From contig CAYMEV010000005.1 of the NCBI GenBank assembly GCA_964389675.1, positions 6,027 to 70,026 on the forward strand: a stretch of 64,000 bases of DNA. Direction: 5' to 3'. The notes under the pieces are model-generated. The model saw only the letters and a program-made list of their open reading frames with translations. It ran no database searches and was not told the DNA's origin. Source of the DNA: CAYMEV01 sp964389675 [NCBI: uncultured Candidatus Sumerlaeota bacterium] (GTDB lineage Bacteria; CAYMEV01). A program made the translations under genes and the position numbers. Shown one piece after another: positions 43,203 through 53,063 of the stretch (positions are counted from its first letter, which is position 1; each line of letters starts with the position of its first letter).

Positions 43203-44933
43203 TTGGTTGTTCGGTCTAAAGGCAAGCGATTCCAGGATATTCTTATTGATAAGAAATTGTTTTCCAGAGATGAGGTGATCCAGTACGAAGAACAGGCAAG
43301 AAAATCTGGCATCAGCCTTGCTGATTTTCTCCTGATGCAGGCAAAAATTTCTGAAGAAGACACTGCAAGAATATATTCAGAACAATTCAACATAGATTAT
43401 ATAGACCTTTCAAAATTTGAATTTCAGAAAGAATTATTTGAAGAAATACCAATTGATTATATGTTCAAGTATAACTTTGTACCTCTGGCATTACGCGGCA
43501 ATACCATTCACATTGCAGTTTCAAATCCGACAGACATAATTCTGTTTGATGAACTGGAAACACTGCTTGATAAGAAGATCAAAATATTTGTCACTACAAA
43601 AACATCAATATCTCAGACACTGAAAAAATCAGAGGGGTCTCAGAGGCATCTTGAAAAAATGTCGGAGGAATTCAAAAACAGGGGAGAAGAGCAGGAGCTC
43701 CTTACAGATGAGATAATATCAATAGAAAAGATCTCTGACAGCTCAAAGGATATAATAAAGCTTGTAGACAGCATTATATTCAACTCCATTCAGCGAAGGG
43801 CATCAGATATACATTTTGAAAGCACTGAGACAGGAATGATGATAAAATACAGGATAGATGGCGTGCTGGTAAAGGCTACTGATATGCTGGGATTAAAGTT
43901 CATGAACCCTATAATCAGCAGGATAAAGATAATGTCGGAGCTTGATATCGCAGAAAGAAAGATACCCCAGGACGGCAGATTTAAGAGAAGACTTGGGAAT
44001 AAAGCAATTGATTTCAGGGTATCAGTGCTTCCATCCATATACGGGGAAGACTGCGTTATAAGAATTCTTGACAAGGAAGCGATAAGCACTGAATTTACCG
44101 AGCTTACCCTGGAAGTACTCGGAATAGAAAATGAGGAAATCATAAAAATCAAAAGGCATATAAAGGAACCACATGGAATGATCCTTGTTACAGGGCCTAC
44201 CGGAAGCGGAAAAACGACTACCCTATATGCTGCCCTCAATGAGATCAGAACATCCGAGGAAAAGATCATCACAATTGAAGACCCGGTAGAATACCATCTT
44301 AATGGTATTACCCAGGTTCCTATAGCAGAAAAGAAGGGTCTGACTTTTGCAAAAGGCCTGAGGTCGATACTGAGGCATGACCCGGATAAGATAATGGTCG
44401 GGGAAATAAGAGACCAGGAAACAGCTGAGATTGCCGTTCAGGCAGCGCTGACAGGCCATCTGGTACTAACGACCGTACATGCAAATACTGCAGTTGATGT
44501 TATTGGAAGGTTCCTCAATATGAAAGTAGAATCATATAATTTTGTTTCTGCATTAAGCTGTATTATCTCGCAGAGGCTGATCAGGAAGATATGCAACTCA
44601 TGCAAGGTGGTTGATGACAATATAGGAGAATATATTGAAAAAATGGGTTATAAACCTGAAAAATATAATAAATTTACTCATTACAAAGGAAGAGGATGCT
44701 TTGATTGTCATGGCACAGGGTTTTTAGGCAGGGAAGCGGTGCTGGAGGTCATTACTGTAAATGATACAATAAGGAAGCTGATACTGGAAAGGGCTTCTGC
44801 CTCTGACATAAAAGCTCAGGCAAAATATAACGGTACCAGGTTCTTAAGGGAAGTAATGGAAGAAAAACTTAAAAGAGGTATTACAACACTAAAAGAGATT
44901 GACAGAGTTTCCTTCATATCTTCTGAAATATAG
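43203..44933 (+). CDS. gspE: Type II secretion/pilus assembly ATPase
   Basis: The 576-aa hexameric ATPase drives pseudopilus growth. It has an N-terminal MshEN-type domain (about residues 1-150), Walker A GPTGSGKTTTL, an Asp box near TIEDPVEYHL, Walker B KIMVGEIRDQETAEIA and a His box in TGHLVLTTVHANTA. A four-cysteine zinc module (CNSC and CFDC) near residues 475-525 is typical of GspE/PilB. The start is TTG, with AAGGAG 7 nt upstream. A second ATPase of the PilT type follows 8 kb downstream. Confidence 0.96.
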   Translation: MVVRSKGKRFQDILIDKKLFSRDEVIQYEEQARKSGISLADFLLMQAKISEEDTARIYSEQFNIDYIDLSKFEFQKELFEEIPIDYMFKYNFVPLALRGNTIHIAVSNPTDIILFDELETLLDKKIKIFVTTKTSISQTLKKSEGSQRHLEKMSEEFKNRGEEQELLTDEIISIEKISDSSKDIIKLVDSIIFNSIQRRASDIHFESTETGMMIKYRIDGVLVKATDMLGLKFMNPIISRIKIMSELDIAERKIPQDGRFKRRLGNKAIDFRVSVLPSIYGEDCVIRILDKEAISTEFTELTLEVLGIENEEIIKIKRHIKEPHGMILVTGPTGSGKTTTLYAALNEIRTSEEKIITIEDPVEYHLNGITQVPIAEKKGLTFAKGLRSILRHDPDKIMVGEIRDQETAEIAVQAALTGHLVLTTVHANTAVDVIGRFLNMKVESYNFVSALSCIISQRLIRKICNSCKVVDDNIGEYIEKMGYKPEKYNKFTHYKGRGCFDCHGTGFLGREAVLEVITVNDTIRKLILERASASDIKAQAKYNGTRFLREVMEEKLKRGITTLKEIDRVSFISSEI

Positions 44934-44952
44934 CAGAAAGTAGGTAATTATT

Positions 44953-45897
44953 ATGGGCATATTCAGTTTTTCAAAGAAATTGGCTGCAGTGAATCTTTCT
45001 TTTGATTATCTCACTACTGTACAGGGTTTTGTCAAAGGGAATAATTTTTTTCTTGAAAAATATCTGTTCACTCGATTTGAGGATTATATATTTGAACCAA
45101 ATTTTAAGGGATTCAATTTTAAGAGCAGGGAACAGGTGACCTCTGCATTAAAATCACAGATCGATTCGCTGGGGATAAAAAACCGGAACATGTCATTAGT
45201 AATACCTGAACAGGCTATTAAAGTAATGGTTCTGCCTTTTGAGAACTTTCCTAATAATAAGGATGAAGCCAGGGACGTACTTATATGGAAGCTAAAAAAC
45301 ATATATGGTCCCGAGATTGAAAACTTCAGTATAAGGTTCCAGGATTTCAGGAATCAGAAAGAGAATATTGACTATGTTCTTATTGGAATTGCAAATCAGA
45401 AAACAATAAATGAAATCTCTGAAATATTCAGTTTGCTGGATATCAACCTGATAAAGATTGAATTGCCCACGCTTTCAATATATAATATATTTGATAACAG
45501 GCTGCATGCTTATGGAGAAGGGGACTTTTATTTTGTAACCTTCACATCCAACAGCATAAATATAATGCTCTTTGAAAACTATTATCCGGTATTTTACAGG
45601 TCAACAAGCCTGATGAAATCACCTATCCTGATCGAGGATGATATTTTTGAAGAAATCATACAGGCCTTGAGGGTCAGTATACTCTACAATGAGGAGAATA
45701 GAAGGGGAAAGGTGGTAAATCAGATCTATTTTTACGGGGATACCTTCAGGAAACAGGCTGTTGAAGAATCCCTGCTGAAAAAGCTTGGTGATAATTATAT
45801 TTTCACCTGCCTGAATGTAAAAGATGAGATTGAGTTTTTATGTGAATATAAGGATATCAAACAGATTATCACTCCTGCTATCGGGATCCTATATTAA
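44953..45897 (+). CDS. pilM: PilM/GspL-like actin-fold assembly protein
   Basis: The 314-aa protein lies in the position of PilM and has that family's pattern: an N-terminal KLAAVNLSFDYL-type start, EARDVLIWKLKNIYG, and an acidic C-terminal half, with no membrane segment. PilM binds the cytoplasmic tail of PilN and links the inner-membrane complex to the ATPase. The following three genes match pilN, pilO and pilP/gspC in order. The call rests on context plus weak similarity. Confidence 0.75.
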   Translation: MGIFSFSKKLAAVNLSFDYLTTVQGFVKGNNFFLEKYLFTRFEDYIFEPNFKGFNFKSREQVTSALKSQIDSLGIKNRNMSLVIPEQAIKVMVLPFENFPNNKDEARDVLIWKLKNIYGPEIENFSIRFQDFRNQKENIDYVLIGIANQKTINEISEIFSLLDINLIKIELPTLSIYNIFDNRLHAYGEGDFYFVTFTSNSINIMLFENYYPVFYRSTSLMKSPILIEDDIFEEIIQALRVSILYNEENRRGKVVNQIYFYGDTFRKQAVEESLLKKLGDNYIFTCLNVKDEIEFLCEYKDIKQIITPAIGILY

Positions 45898-45913
45898 ATA
45901 AAGGAGCTTTTTT

Positions 45914-46492
45914 ATGAAGCTTAGTTTAAATTTTTCAACAAAAAAGTATAGAAGCCTGTTTTTAAACAGGCTGCTTATTGCAGTGACAATAATGCTCATC
46001 CTAATTCCCTTCGGCATAAATGCTTTTTTATTTGTGAACAACAATAAAGCAATCAGGAATGAAACAATCAAAAATATTCAGGAGAAGTCAAAGAACAGGG
46101 AACTCGAAGAAATGGTCAGACAGGTTGACAGATATATTTCAGAACTCAATATTAGCGAAATTAGACAAAAGAGCGGTTTTTATTCCCATGCAATTGTATT
46201 AAGGAACCTTAAGTGGCTTAGATTGCTATCCTCGCTTGAACTTATAATACCGGATGACGTGAAGCTCAGAAGGATATCCCCCGATCTGAATCAGGATTTT
46301 ATTGCAGACAGGATCAATATCCGCCTTGAAGGAATGTCAAAGGATTTTGATTCCGTTCTCAGCTTTTTGAAAAAGCTTGAAGAATCGCCTTTATTTGATA
46401 ATGTATACATTATGAGCATAAAGAATAGGTTAAGGGAGAACAGTGGTTATGAATATAGCTTTGAAGTATTATACCTGCAGCCGGTGGAATAA
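45914..46492 (+). CDS. pilN: PilN-like inner-membrane assembly protein
   Basis: A 192-aa bitopic protein: basic N-terminal tail (LNFSTKKYRSLFLNR), one membrane segment (LLIAVTIMLILIPFGINAFLF), a coiled coil, then a ferredoxin-like periplasmic domain. This fits PilN (or the periplasmic half of GspL). The next gene starts 2 nt after its stop. Confidence 0.75.
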   Translation: MKLSLNFSTKKYRSLFLNRLLIAVTIMLILIPFGINAFLFVNNNKAIRNETIKNIQEKSKNRELEEMVRQVDRYISELNISEIRQKSGFYSHAIVLRNLKWLRLLSSLELIIPDDVKLRRISPDLNQDFIADRINIRLEGMSKDFDSVLSFLKKLEESPLFDNVYIMSIKNRLRENSGYEYSFEVLYLQPVE

Positions 46493-46494
46493 CT

Positions 46495-47043
46495 ATGTTT
46501 AAGCAATTTATCGAAGAAAATAAAAGGCTTATAGTATTTCTTCTAATCTCCGTCATAATCAATATAATGCTATTTCTGTTCATAACCTTTCCCCTTTATA
46601 ACAGGGCTGTTGATCTTAAAGAAAGCAACATGGGGCTCTTATCAGAAAATGAAAAACTGGATAAGGAGTGGACAGACAAGGGTAAGATTGTAGCAAGAGT
46701 TGAATCTACAGCAGGAATAATTGAGAGCCTTGAATCATCAATACCCTTAAAGGAGGGAGGATTGGAAGGGTTTATTTCAAGATTGGAAAGCTGGAACAAT
46801 GAATTAAACCTGAACATATTGGATCTGGTATTCAGTTATGAGAAACTTGAAAATGATATTCTGATGATCAGGACAACACTGAAAATGATAGGCAGTTATG
46901 AAGACTTTAAGAAATTTCTCTACTATCTGGAGACAAATGAAAATGTCATTGCAGCTGAATCACTAATGATAAATGAAACTTCTGAAGAAGCAGTTGAAAT
47001 GCAGGTCGGCCTGATGGCATATTTCTATGAGAAGGAGGTATAG
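46495..47043 (+). CDS. pilO: PilO/GspM-like inner-membrane assembly protein
   Basis: The 182-aa protein has one membrane segment near the N-terminus (about residues 13-35), a coiled coil and a ferredoxin-like domain (GSYEDFKKFLYYLETNENVI is the typical PilO/GspM strand-helix). PilO and PilN form the heterodimer that supports the secretin. It sits between pilN and the gspC/pilP-like gene. Confidence 0.75.
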   Translation: MFKQFIEENKRLIVFLLISVIINIMLFLFITFPLYNRAVDLKESNMGLLSENEKLDKEWTDKGKIVARVESTAGIIESLESSIPLKEGGLEGFISRLESWNNELNLNILDLVFSYEKLENDILMIRTTLKMIGSYEDFKKFLYYLETNENVIAAESLMINETSEEAVEMQVGLMAYFYEKEV

Positions 47044-47046
47044 CAA

Positions 47047-47640
47047 GTGAAAGGAAGCCTATACAAAATACTGATTGCTTTAATAATAATTTATGCAGGG
47101 TACCTGATTTACCAGAAAGCGGCAAAACCCGATAATTCAAGTAAAACATCACAACAAAAGGCAGTTGTTAAAAGAAATGCAAGAACTGCAGATAAATCTG
47201 ATGCCGATCAATTATTCCTTCATCTTAACAGCCCAAGTGATCAGTCTCTTTTAAGCGAAAGCAGCAGGAACCTGTTCAGCTATTATCAGAAACCGGTCAT
47301 TAAAGAACCTGTTAAACCTATAATTGAGAACATAAAACCGGTGGTTAAACCGCCAAAAGAGCTTCCTGAAATAAAAGAAGCAAGGCAGAATGTCAATACG
47401 CCTGACCCGAAGCTAAATAACTTTTCATTTGTTGCATATTTTGCTACTCCAGGGGGCACAATGGTTGTGCTTAAGGAGGGCCAGGATGAATATGCAGGAA
47501 GTGTCGGCGGTGTCCTAAAAAATGATATTAAAATATTGAATGTGAAAAATACAGGTACAGGCCAGGATTTTGTTGAGATAAATGTTGTCAATTCATCCAG
47601 GCCGGCTAAAAAGATCTACTTTAATCCAATAAATTTTTAA
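47047..47640 (+). CDS. GspC/PilP-like periplasmic linker protein
   Basis: The 197-aa product has an N-terminal membrane anchor (ILIALIIIYAGYLIYQ), a Lys/Pro-rich linker of about 90 residues, and a C-terminal beta domain with VVLKEGQDEYAGSVGGVL, which resembles the homology region of GspC and the PilP beta-sandwich. Such proteins contact the secretin N-domains from the inner membrane. The GTG start is preceded by AAGGAGG. The gene is just upstream of the secretin gene, as in other clusters. Confidence 0.7.
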   Translation: MKGSLYKILIALIIIYAGYLIYQKAAKPDNSSKTSQQKAVVKRNARTADKSDADQLFLHLNSPSDQSLLSESSRNLFSYYQKPVIKEPVKPIIENIKPVVKPPKELPEIKEARQNVNTPDPKLNNFSFVAYFATPGGTMVVLKEGQDEYAGSVGGVLKNDIKILNVKNTGTGQDFVEINVVNSSRPAKKIYFNPINF

Positions 47641-47667
47641 TTGCAGTTTATGAAAGGGGATAATACC

Positions 47668-50031
47668 ATGAAAAACAATAATAAGAACAACCGGATAATT
47701 ATTTCTTTAATATTGTGTATCCTGATGCTGATTGCCTATGCTTGCGCAGCACAGAAGGAATTCAAAATGGGGCAGGAAGAAGAGTCCATGGACAACTGGG
47801 ATTCTGCAGTTGTCCATTACACCAATGCCCTTGAAAAAGACCCGAACAACCTTACATACAGGATATACCTGCTGAAAGCAAAAGAAAAAGCTGCAATGCA
47901 ACACTATGAAAAGGGAATGGAATATAAGAACAACAGACAGCTTGAGCTTGCGATAACAGAATTTCAGATCGCAAATGTATTATCTCCATCAAATCAGAAA
48001 ATTAGTGTAGAACTGCAAAGGGTCAAAAATACCAAAAATGCATTTAAGCATTTAAGCCTTGCAAAGGACTTCCTGGTAAGAAAAGACCTCCAGAATGCTG
48101 TAAACAGCATCAGGAAAGCTACCGAGCTTGATAATGAAAGCGAAGAGATCCTTGAAACCTATGAACTTATAAAGGCCGAGGTTGAAAAGGTAAAGGAAAT
48201 GCAGGATACTGCTGAAGCAGGACGGGCAAGGCTAAATATTGATTCAATCATGCCGGTTGACCTTGTATTGTATGACACACCCCTCAAAAAGGTATTTGAG
48301 ACACTGGCAAAAGCTGCAAGGATAAATATATTCTTTGATGAGGATTTTGACAGGACTTTCGGCACCAAAAAGGTAGATGTCGAATTCCGGGACATGCCAT
48401 TTAACAAGGTAATAAATCTCCTGCTGGTCTCCAATACCCTTTTTATGAACATAATTGATGACAGGTCGATAATTATAATACCCGATAATCCGAGAAAGAG
48501 AAAACAGTACACCGAACAGGTCATAAGGGTCTTTTATCTTTCCAATGCAGAGGCAAGGAAGATGAAAGCCCTGCTTCAGGCTATTTTAGGCAGGGGCAGA
48601 TATATAGAAAATGAAGAACTGAATACCATTATTGTAAGGGATGAACCTGAAAAGGTACAGCTTGCTCAGAGGATAATAGAGCTTAATGACAAATCAGAAC
48701 CGGAGATACTGCTTGATATAGAGCTTATGGAGGTAAACAGGGGCGATGGAAGCGAGCTTGGGATGAAATTCTCAAATGCACAGATAACTCAATCCATTGA
48801 AGGAGCTGCACAGACAGCTGAAGGGGGCGGTATCAGCCTTCATGCACTGCAGTTCCTTGATCAGACAGATAATATATTCAGCCTTCCCTCTATCTACTAT
48901 AATTTCTTAAAAACATCAGGCTCCACAAAAACACTTGCAAATCCGCAGATAAGGATAACAAACCAGCAGAAAGCCAATCTGGAGATTGGCCAGGATGTTC
49001 CGATCAAGAAGACTTTGTTCAATACCTCAGGAGGTTCAACCTATACAACGGAAAGCTATGAATTTAAGAGAATAGGCATAAAGATAGACGTGACCCCGTT
49101 TATACATTTTGACCAGAGCGTATCGCTCGAGCTTGAGATCACCATTGATAATATTGAGGCTTATAATGAAGATGGTTATCCCACCATTGGAGTAAGAAAG
49201 GTTAAAACCATGCTTCGTCTCCAGGACGGTGAGACGGATATACTTGCAGGCCTGATAAGGGAGGTAGAAAGCAACAGCCAGACAAAAGTGCCGGTTCTGG
49301 GCGATATACCCTATCTTGGAAACATATTTACATATACAAAAAAGGAATTAAACAGGACTGATCTCATAATAGCCCTGACACCTCACATAATAAGGCTTCC
49401 TGATCTGCAGCCTGAAGATGCAGAAGCAATATATTCGGGCACTGAGGATAATTACCAGTTTGGAACAAGGACCCCCCAGTGGTATGATAATATACCAGAG
49501 ACTGATGTCCAGGAAGGACCGGAAGAGGATACAGGCCTTCCCATAGGCGATGCAAAAATACTCCCGGGAACTGATACAGTTCTTGATGAGCCCCTTAAAA
49601 GGAGATCCACTGCACCTGCTGAAGTATTTATTTTCCCGGCAGTCAGAAGAGCAGGCCTGAACAATATATTTACGGTGGAGGTCAGGATCAAGAACGCCTC
49701 AAATGTTGGCAGTGTCCCATTCTATATAGATTATGATCCCGGTATCATACAGGCAGTTGAGGCAGTCGAAGGCGGTTTTCTGAAACAGGGAGGCGCATCC
49801 ACTTCATTCATGTTCTTCCCGGATGATACTTTAAGCGGGAATGCTATCCTGGGATATTCACGATTGGGCCAGGAAAGAGGCGCTGACGGTTCAGGCGTTC
49901 TTGCAATAATGAAATTCAAAGCATTGAATGTCGGTGAATCACATATAAGTTTTTCCAATAATTTCGTTAAGGACCCTTCATCCAAAGATTTGCCAGCTAT
50001 ATTTACAACCGGGAAAATTATTGTACAATAA
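47668..50031 (+). CDS. gspD: Secretin (GspD/PilQ family) with TPR and cohesin-like domains
   Basis: The outer-membrane channel. The 787-aa protein has a signal with Cys in AYAC (possible lipoprotein), TPR-type helices (about residues 25-160, DNWDSAVVHYTNAL and QLELAITEFQIANVL), secretin N-domains (PVDLVLYDTPLKKVFETLAKAA; INIFFDEDFDRTF), the secretin core (LANPQIRITNQQKANLEIGQ, GIKIDVTPFIHFDQSVSLELEI, ILAGLIREVE) and a C-terminal cohesin-like domain (about 645-787) with FYIDYDP, GYSRLGQERGADGSG and FKALNVGESHISF. Start ATG 47668 because AAAGGGG lies 8 nt upstream. The cohesin-like domain is an unusual tail; the gene at 56953 encodes a similar domain alone. Confidence 0.93.
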   Translation: MKNNNKNNRIIISLILCILMLIAYACAAQKEFKMGQEEESMDNWDSAVVHYTNALEKDPNNLTYRIYLLKAKEKAAMQHYEKGMEYKNNRQLELAITEFQIANVLSPSNQKISVELQRVKNTKNAFKHLSLAKDFLVRKDLQNAVNSIRKATELDNESEEILETYELIKAEVEKVKEMQDTAEAGRARLNIDSIMPVDLVLYDTPLKKVFETLAKAARINIFFDEDFDRTFGTKKVDVEFRDMPFNKVINLLLVSNTLFMNIIDDRSIIIIPDNPRKRKQYTEQVIRVFYLSNAEARKMKALLQAILGRGRYIENEELNTIIVRDEPEKVQLAQRIIELNDKSEPEILLDIELMEVNRGDGSELGMKFSNAQITQSIEGAAQTAEGGGISLHALQFLDQTDNIFSLPSIYYNFLKTSGSTKTLANPQIRITNQQKANLEIGQDVPIKKTLFNTSGGSTYTTESYEFKRIGIKIDVTPFIHFDQSVSLELEITIDNIEAYNEDGYPTIGVRKVKTMLRLQDGETDILAGLIREVESNSQTKVPVLGDIPYLGNIFTYTKKELNRTDLIIALTPHIIRLPDLQPEDAEAIYSGTEDNYQFGTRTPQWYDNIPETDVQEGPEEDTGLPIGDAKILPGTDTVLDEPLKRRSTAPAEVFIFPAVRRAGLNNIFTVEVRIKNASNVGSVPFYIDYDPGIIQAVEAVEGGFLKQGGASTSFMFFPDDTLSGNAILGYSRLGQERGADGSGVLAIMKFKALNVGESHISFSNNFVKDPSSKDLPAIFTTGKIIVQ

Positions 50032-50056
50032 TACAATAATGAAATAGGAGATAAAT

Positions 50057-50542
50057 TTGCTTTTTTTTGCAAACGGGCTTAGGAAGAGAAGCATATTAGG
50101 TTTGACATATGTTGAATTAATAATAAGCGTAATGATACTCTCAATACTTGGGTTCGGTGCTTTTCCCCTCGCTCATATGTCCATAAAGAGGAAAAAAGAG
50201 ATTGATCTGAGAAGGGCATTAAGGGAAATGAGGGATGCAATTGATTACTACAGGCAGCTTATTGATGAAGGGAAAATAGACCAGGAATACATTGATCAGG
50301 AGGGCTATCCGCCTGACCTTGAAACCCTGGTTGAAGGAGTAAGGGAAAAAGGAAGCTTGTCAAAGACATACAGATTTCTGCGCAGGATTCCTGTTGACCC
50401 CATGACAGGTGAAGCTGAGTGGGGCTTGAGATCATACCAGGATGAGCCTGATGCAACATCCTGGGGAGGGCAGAATGTATATGATATATATTCTCTTAGT
50501 GATAAGAAAGCAATTGATGGAACATCTTACAAAGACTGGTAA
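50057..50542 (+). CDS. Pseudopilin-like protein
   Basis: A 161-aa protein with a type IV prepilin-type N-terminus: G-LTYVELIISVMILSILGFG with the Glu at +5 after the cleavage Gly. The mature part ends in a C-terminal segment A-I-D-G-T-S-Y-K-D-W, the same signature as the next pseudopilin (A-L-D-G-S-Y-Y-R-D-W), typical of the GspG-type C-terminus. The start is TTG with AGGAG 6 nt upstream. It has a longer middle region than GspG and probably is a minor pseudopilin. Confidence 0.85.
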   Translation: MLFFANGLRKRSILGLTYVELIISVMILSILGFGAFPLAHMSIKRKKEIDLRRALREMRDAIDYYRQLIDEGKIDQEYIDQEGYPPDLETLVEGVREKGSLSKTYRFLRRIPVDPMTGEAEWGLRSYQDEPDATSWGGQNVYDIYSLSDKKAIDGTSYKDW

Positions 50543-50557
50543 AAGGAGTAATTGAAA

Positions 50558-50941
50558 ATGCTTTGCTTTAACAATGAAAAAGGGCTTACTCTCATAGAGC
50601 TTATTATAGTTATCACACTTATCTTTATTCTGGCAGGCGTTTCAATTCCCGTGTACACAAACTCTGTAAAGGCTTCTGAAGAAGCAGTGCTGAAAGAGAA
50701 TCTCTATGGCCTGAGAGAATTGATCAACCAGTTTTATATGGATAAGCATAAGTATCCTCAGGACCTTATGGAACTGGTCGATGAGGGGTATATCAAGGAT
50801 ATCCCTTATGATCCTATTACAGGGCGGCAGGATACATGGATTACCGAACAGCCTGATGACTTTGAAGAATCAGGGATATATGATGTAAAATCAGGAGCAG
50901 AAGGTCAAGCACTTGATGGTTCGTATTACAGAGACTGGTAA
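50558..50941 (+). CDS. gspG: Major pseudopilin GspG
   Basis: The 127-aa product has the canonical prepilin start EKG-LTLIELIIVITLIFILAG (cleavage after Gly, Glu at +5) and a short alpha/beta head (LVDEGYIKDIPYDPITGRQ; YDVKSGAEGQALDGSYY), matching GspG, the main building block of the type II secretion pseudopilus. ATG 50558 is 9 nt from AGGAG. The next gene starts inside its last codons. Confidence 0.9.
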   Translation: MLCFNNEKGLTLIELIIVITLIFILAGVSIPVYTNSVKASEEAVLKENLYGLRELINQFYMDKHKYPQDLMELVDEGYIKDIPYDPITGRQDTWITEQPDDFEESGIYDVKSGAEGQALDGSYYRDW

Positions 50942-51416
50942 AAGTAAGGGTCTGGCCTTACCAACTGTTCTTTTTATGGTATTTTTGCTGAACATGTCTT
51001 TTCTGGTTGCTTTCCAGTCCTGGGATATTCAGATAAAAAGAGAAAGGGAAAAAGAATTGCTTTGGAGAGGGAAAAAAATAGCCAAAGCAATAGACAGGTT
51101 TTACAGTGAAAGGAGAATGTATCCAGAGAGCATAGAGCAGCTGTATAATATGAAATACATCAGGAAACCCTATAAGGACCCGATGGTCAAAGACGGTGAA
51201 TGGGATTATATACGTCCACCAATGTCTTTGAATCAAATTTCCGGGGTTAAATCAAAGCTTGATGAGAAATCATTTTATGTATATGAAGATAAGGAAAACT
51301 ATACTGAATGGGAATTTAAGGCTGAATCTACTCAATTCCATAAACCGCAGGTCAGGCCCGGGGTTCCGCGCAGCGGCGATATAAGGAGCCAGCCCAGAAC
51401 AGAGACTAAACCTTAA
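50916..51416 (+). CDS. Minor pseudopilin-like protein without Glu at +5
   Basis: The 166-aa protein begins with KG-LALPTVLFMVFLLNMSFLVAFQS, a prepilin-like hydrophobic helix preceded by Gly but lacking Glu at position 5, which recalls GspK-type tip pseudopilins. The rest has a pseudopilin head pattern (AIDRFYSERRMYPESIEQL) and a Pro/Lys/Arg-rich C-terminus (PQVRPGVPRSGDIRSQP). ATG 50916 overlaps the gspG gene by 26 nt. Function as tip or minor subunit is inference. Confidence 0.7.
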   Translation: MVRITETGKSKGLALPTVLFMVFLLNMSFLVAFQSWDIQIKREREKELLWRGKKIAKAIDRFYSERRMYPESIEQLYNMKYIRKPYKDPMVKDGEWDYIRPPMSLNQISGVKSKLDEKSFYVYEDKENYTEWEFKAESTQFHKPQVRPGVPRSGDIRSQPRTETKP

Positions 51417-51441
51417 AAAAAACAAAAAACAGGTAAATATT

Positions 51442-52002
51442 ATGAGACTCTTTTATGCAATTAAAATACCAGGGGAAATAAGGGATGCTGTATTTGATTA
51501 TGGCATGAATTACAAGGATATTGAAGGCATAAGGGTCATTGACAGATCCCTTTACCATATAACACTTTTATTTCTTGGTGAAACTGATATAAGCGAGGCT
51601 GAAAATCTTGATAAACTAGCACAGAACCTCGCAAATAACGATTTCAATACCAGAATAGATATTAATCAGGCAGGTGTATTCCCGAATAATATAATGCCAA
51701 GCATTATATGGGTAGGCACCAGAGAAAAAAATGAAAAGCTTGTTTCTCTTTCAAAATCAATTAAAAGCATGTATATTAAATATATGATGGATAAAAAAAG
51801 AAATAATTTTAAAGCACATATAACAGTCTGCAGAATCAAAAAAAAACACAAGCACCTTGATATTGCAGAATTTAATAGATCATTACCTTTTGAAATTAAC
51901 GGGTTTTCTCTTTTTGAAAGCAAATTGACACCTGAGGGCCCGATATATAATGAATTAAACAGCTATAAATTTATAAGGAGTACGAATGATGGCAGACAAT
52001 AA
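51442..52002 (+). CDS. thpR: RNA 2',3'-cyclic phosphodiesterase (ThpR)
   Basis: The 186-aa protein is a 2H phosphoesterase with two HxT motifs, YHITLLFLG (HIT, about residues 36-44) and [10 protein letters not shown] (HIT, about 127-136), the catalytic pairs of the LigT/ThpR family that opens 2',3'-cyclic phosphate ends of RNA. Its stop overlaps the recA start region by 17 nt; thpR next to recA is a common order in many phyla. Confidence 0.92.
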   Translation: MRLFYAIKIPGEIRDAVFDYGMNYKDIEGIRVIDRSLYHITLLFLGETDISEAENLDKLAQNLANNDFNTRIDINQAGVFPNNIMPSIIWVGTREKNEKLVSLSKSIKSMYIKYMMDKKRNNFKAHITVCRIKKKHKHLDIAEFNRSLPFEINGFSLFESKLTPEGPIYNELNSYKFIRSTNDGRQ

Positions 52003-53047
52003 TAAGCAGAAAACAGGGAAAGAAGAAGCATTATCAAATGCAATCCTGCAGATAGAGAGATCCTTCGGGAAAGGATCAATAATGAAAATGGGAAGCGGCA
52101 TGGTTCAGAATGTTCCGAGCATTCCGACAGGCATATTATCCATAGATATCATAACCGGTATAGGCGGGATACCCAAAGGAAGGGTAACAGAAATATTCGG
52201 CGAGGAATCATCCGGCAAGACTACACTTGCATTGCATTGTATTGCCTCCGCACAGAAATACGGCGGTGTTGTCGCATTTATTGATGCTGAACATGCATTA
52301 AACCCGCAATATGCAAGGCTTTTAGGTGTTAATGTTGACGAGCTTTTAATCTCGCAGCCTGATTACGGTGAACAGGCCCTTGATATAGCCGAAATGCTTG
52401 TACGCAGCGGGGCAATCGATGTTGTAGTAATTGATTCTGTCGCAGCTTTGGTACCAAAAGCTGAACTGGACGGGGAAATGGGGGATTCTCATATGGGTCT
52501 TCAGGCAAGGCTTATGTCTCAGGCTCTGAGAAAATTAACTGCTGCTATAAACAAATCAAATACTTCAGTAATCTTTATAAATCAGGTGAGGGAAAAGATT
52601 GGAATTGTCTTTGGAAATCCTGAAACCACCCCCGGGGGAAAAGCCCTGAAATTCTACTCATCGCTAAGGATCCATATGAAGGGATCAATGCATATAAAAG
52701 AGGGTGGAGAAAGCAAGGGAAACAAAGTGAAGATAACAATTGTCAAAAATAAAGTTGCATCACCATTTAAAAGTGCCTTGCTGGATGTTATCTATGGAGA
52801 GGGGATATCTTTTCTTAGCGATATCATAGACCTTTCAGTGGAAAACAGCATAATAGACAAGAGCGGGTCATGGTTTTCATACGGGGACGTCAGGCTCGGG
52901 CAGGGCAAAGAAAATGTTAAGGTATTCCTCAATGAGAATCCCAAGATACTGGATGAAATAACAGCAAAACTGAAATTAAAGCTGGGTCTTGTCGATTCTG
53001 AAAAGACTGATAAAGCTCCTAAAGAAACTGTTAAAGAAAAAAATTAA
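51986..53047 (+). CDS. recA: Recombinase RecA
   Basis: Strand exchange and SOS co-protease. The 353-aa protein is complete: GKGSIMKMG, Walker [11 protein letters not shown], Walker B-type [15 protein letters not shown], the loop [24 protein letters not shown] and a Lys/Glu-rich C-terminal tail. Two ATGs (51986, 51989) are 5 and 8 nt from AAGGAG; either is possible. It overlaps thpR and is followed by the pilT gene after 16 nt. Confidence 0.98.
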   Translation: MMADNNKQKTGKEEALSNAILQIERSFGKGSIMKMGSGMVQNVPSIPTGILSIDIITGIGGIPKGRVTEIFGEESSGKTTLALHCIASAQKYGGVVAFIDAEHALNPQYARLLGVNVDELLISQPDYGEQALDIAEMLVRSGAIDVVVIDSVAALVPKAELDGEMGDSHMGLQARLMSQALRKLTAAINKSNTSVIFINQVREKIGIVFGNPETTPGGKALKFYSSLRIHMKGSMHIKEGGESKGNKVKITIVKNKVASPFKSALLDVIYGEGISFLSDIIDLSVENSIIDKSGSWFSYGDVRLGQGKENVKVFLNENPKILDEITAKLKLKLGLVDSEKTDKAPKETVKEKN

Positions 53048-53063
53048 TGTAGGTGGATAAAAG

